Below, one piece after another: positions 5,001 through 5,132 of a stretch of DNA of 5,132 nt; positions within the stretch are counted from its first letter, which is position 1, and each line of letters starts with the position of its first letter. The notes beneath the pieces are model-generated. The model saw only the letters and a program-made list of their open reading frames with translations. It was not told the origin of the DNA and did not search any database. The DNA comes from Cyanobacteriota bacterium (GTDB taxonomy: Bacteria > Cyanobacteriota > Cyanobacteriia > Phormidesmidales > Phormidesmidaceae), in assembly GCA_027619675.1 (NCBI GenBank), contig JAQCHG010000189.1, positions 1 to 5,132 of the forward strand, in the 5' to 3' direction. The translations under genes were made by a program, and so were the position numbers.

Positions 5001-5132
5001 TTACGGGCAATAATCTCTGGAAATAACCCTGATATCCCTGTCCTCAAAGGCTTTCAGGTTGAGTTCTTGACGTTTTGGCCGCCCGTCATTGCGAGGTTTT
5101 GGATCTCCAAAAAAGACGGTTCTTGGGTGAGT
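5001..5132 (-). CDS. C-terminal end of an unidentified basic protein (partial)
   Basis: On the minus strand a frame is open from the window edge for 43 codons to TAA at 5003-5001. The visible part is hydrophilic and basic, with PKPRNDGRPKRQELNLKAFE followed by DRDIRVISRDYCP at the end. The GRPKR stretch resembles the basic, AT-hook-like tails of some transposases, but that is weak evidence and I assign no function. The hairpins downstream (4871-4937) fit a 3' end here. A plus-strand frame over the same bases is also open (4959 to the edge) but lacks a good start and reads less like protein. Confidence 0.45.
   Translation of the reverse strand, partial: THPRTVFFGDPKPRNDGRPKRQELNLKAFEDRDIRVISRDYCP

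Noticed and set aside
4959..5132. Plus-strand open frame running off the right edge
   Set aside because: It has no ATG or GTG start and no ribosome binding site; the minus-strand frame over the same bases reads more like protein.

Overview
The window looks like cyanobacterial chromosome. Six perfect copies of the cyanobacterial octamer HIP1 (GCGATCGC) lie at 85, 681, 1811, 2470, 2684 and 4146. The gene content agrees: a Vipp1/IM30 thylakoid-membrane protein, and a LysM-LysM-M23 envelope peptidase of the type common in cyanobacteria. The sequence does not let me name a genus.

Layout. Positions 1-63 are the last 20 codons of an unidentified plus-strand gene. Positions 64-533 are non-coding and hold a degenerate inverted-repeat pair (285-416). 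vipp1 runs from 534 to 1304. It is followed directly by a small palindromic repeat with ends of the TGTAGGTTGG type (1325-1452). A further roughly 400 bp without a credible gene (1453-1857) holds another copy of the repeat seen upstream of vipp1. A short hypothetical ORF (1858-2124) is then followed, with a gap of only 2 bp, by a DUF1643 gene (2127-2609); the two look translationally coupled. The DUF1643 gene converges on a long minus-strand gene (2736-4664) for a membrane-anchored cell-wall endopeptidase. A strong minus-strand Rho-independent terminator lies between them. Upstream of the peptidase gene, 4665-5000 is non-coding, with a possible promoter and several dyads. The right edge (5001-5132) probably holds the 3' end of another minus-strand ORF.

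Function. vipp1 (membrane remodelling and protection) and the LysM-M23 gene (peptidoglycan remodelling) are both envelope genes, but they are on opposite strands and separated by unrelated sequence, so I do not infer a shared pathway. DUF1643 has no established function. I see no CRISPR array, tRNA, rRNA, complete insertion sequence or recognisable defence system. The least explained material is the family of short degenerate intergenic repeats around vipp1 and the small ORF coupled to DUF1643.
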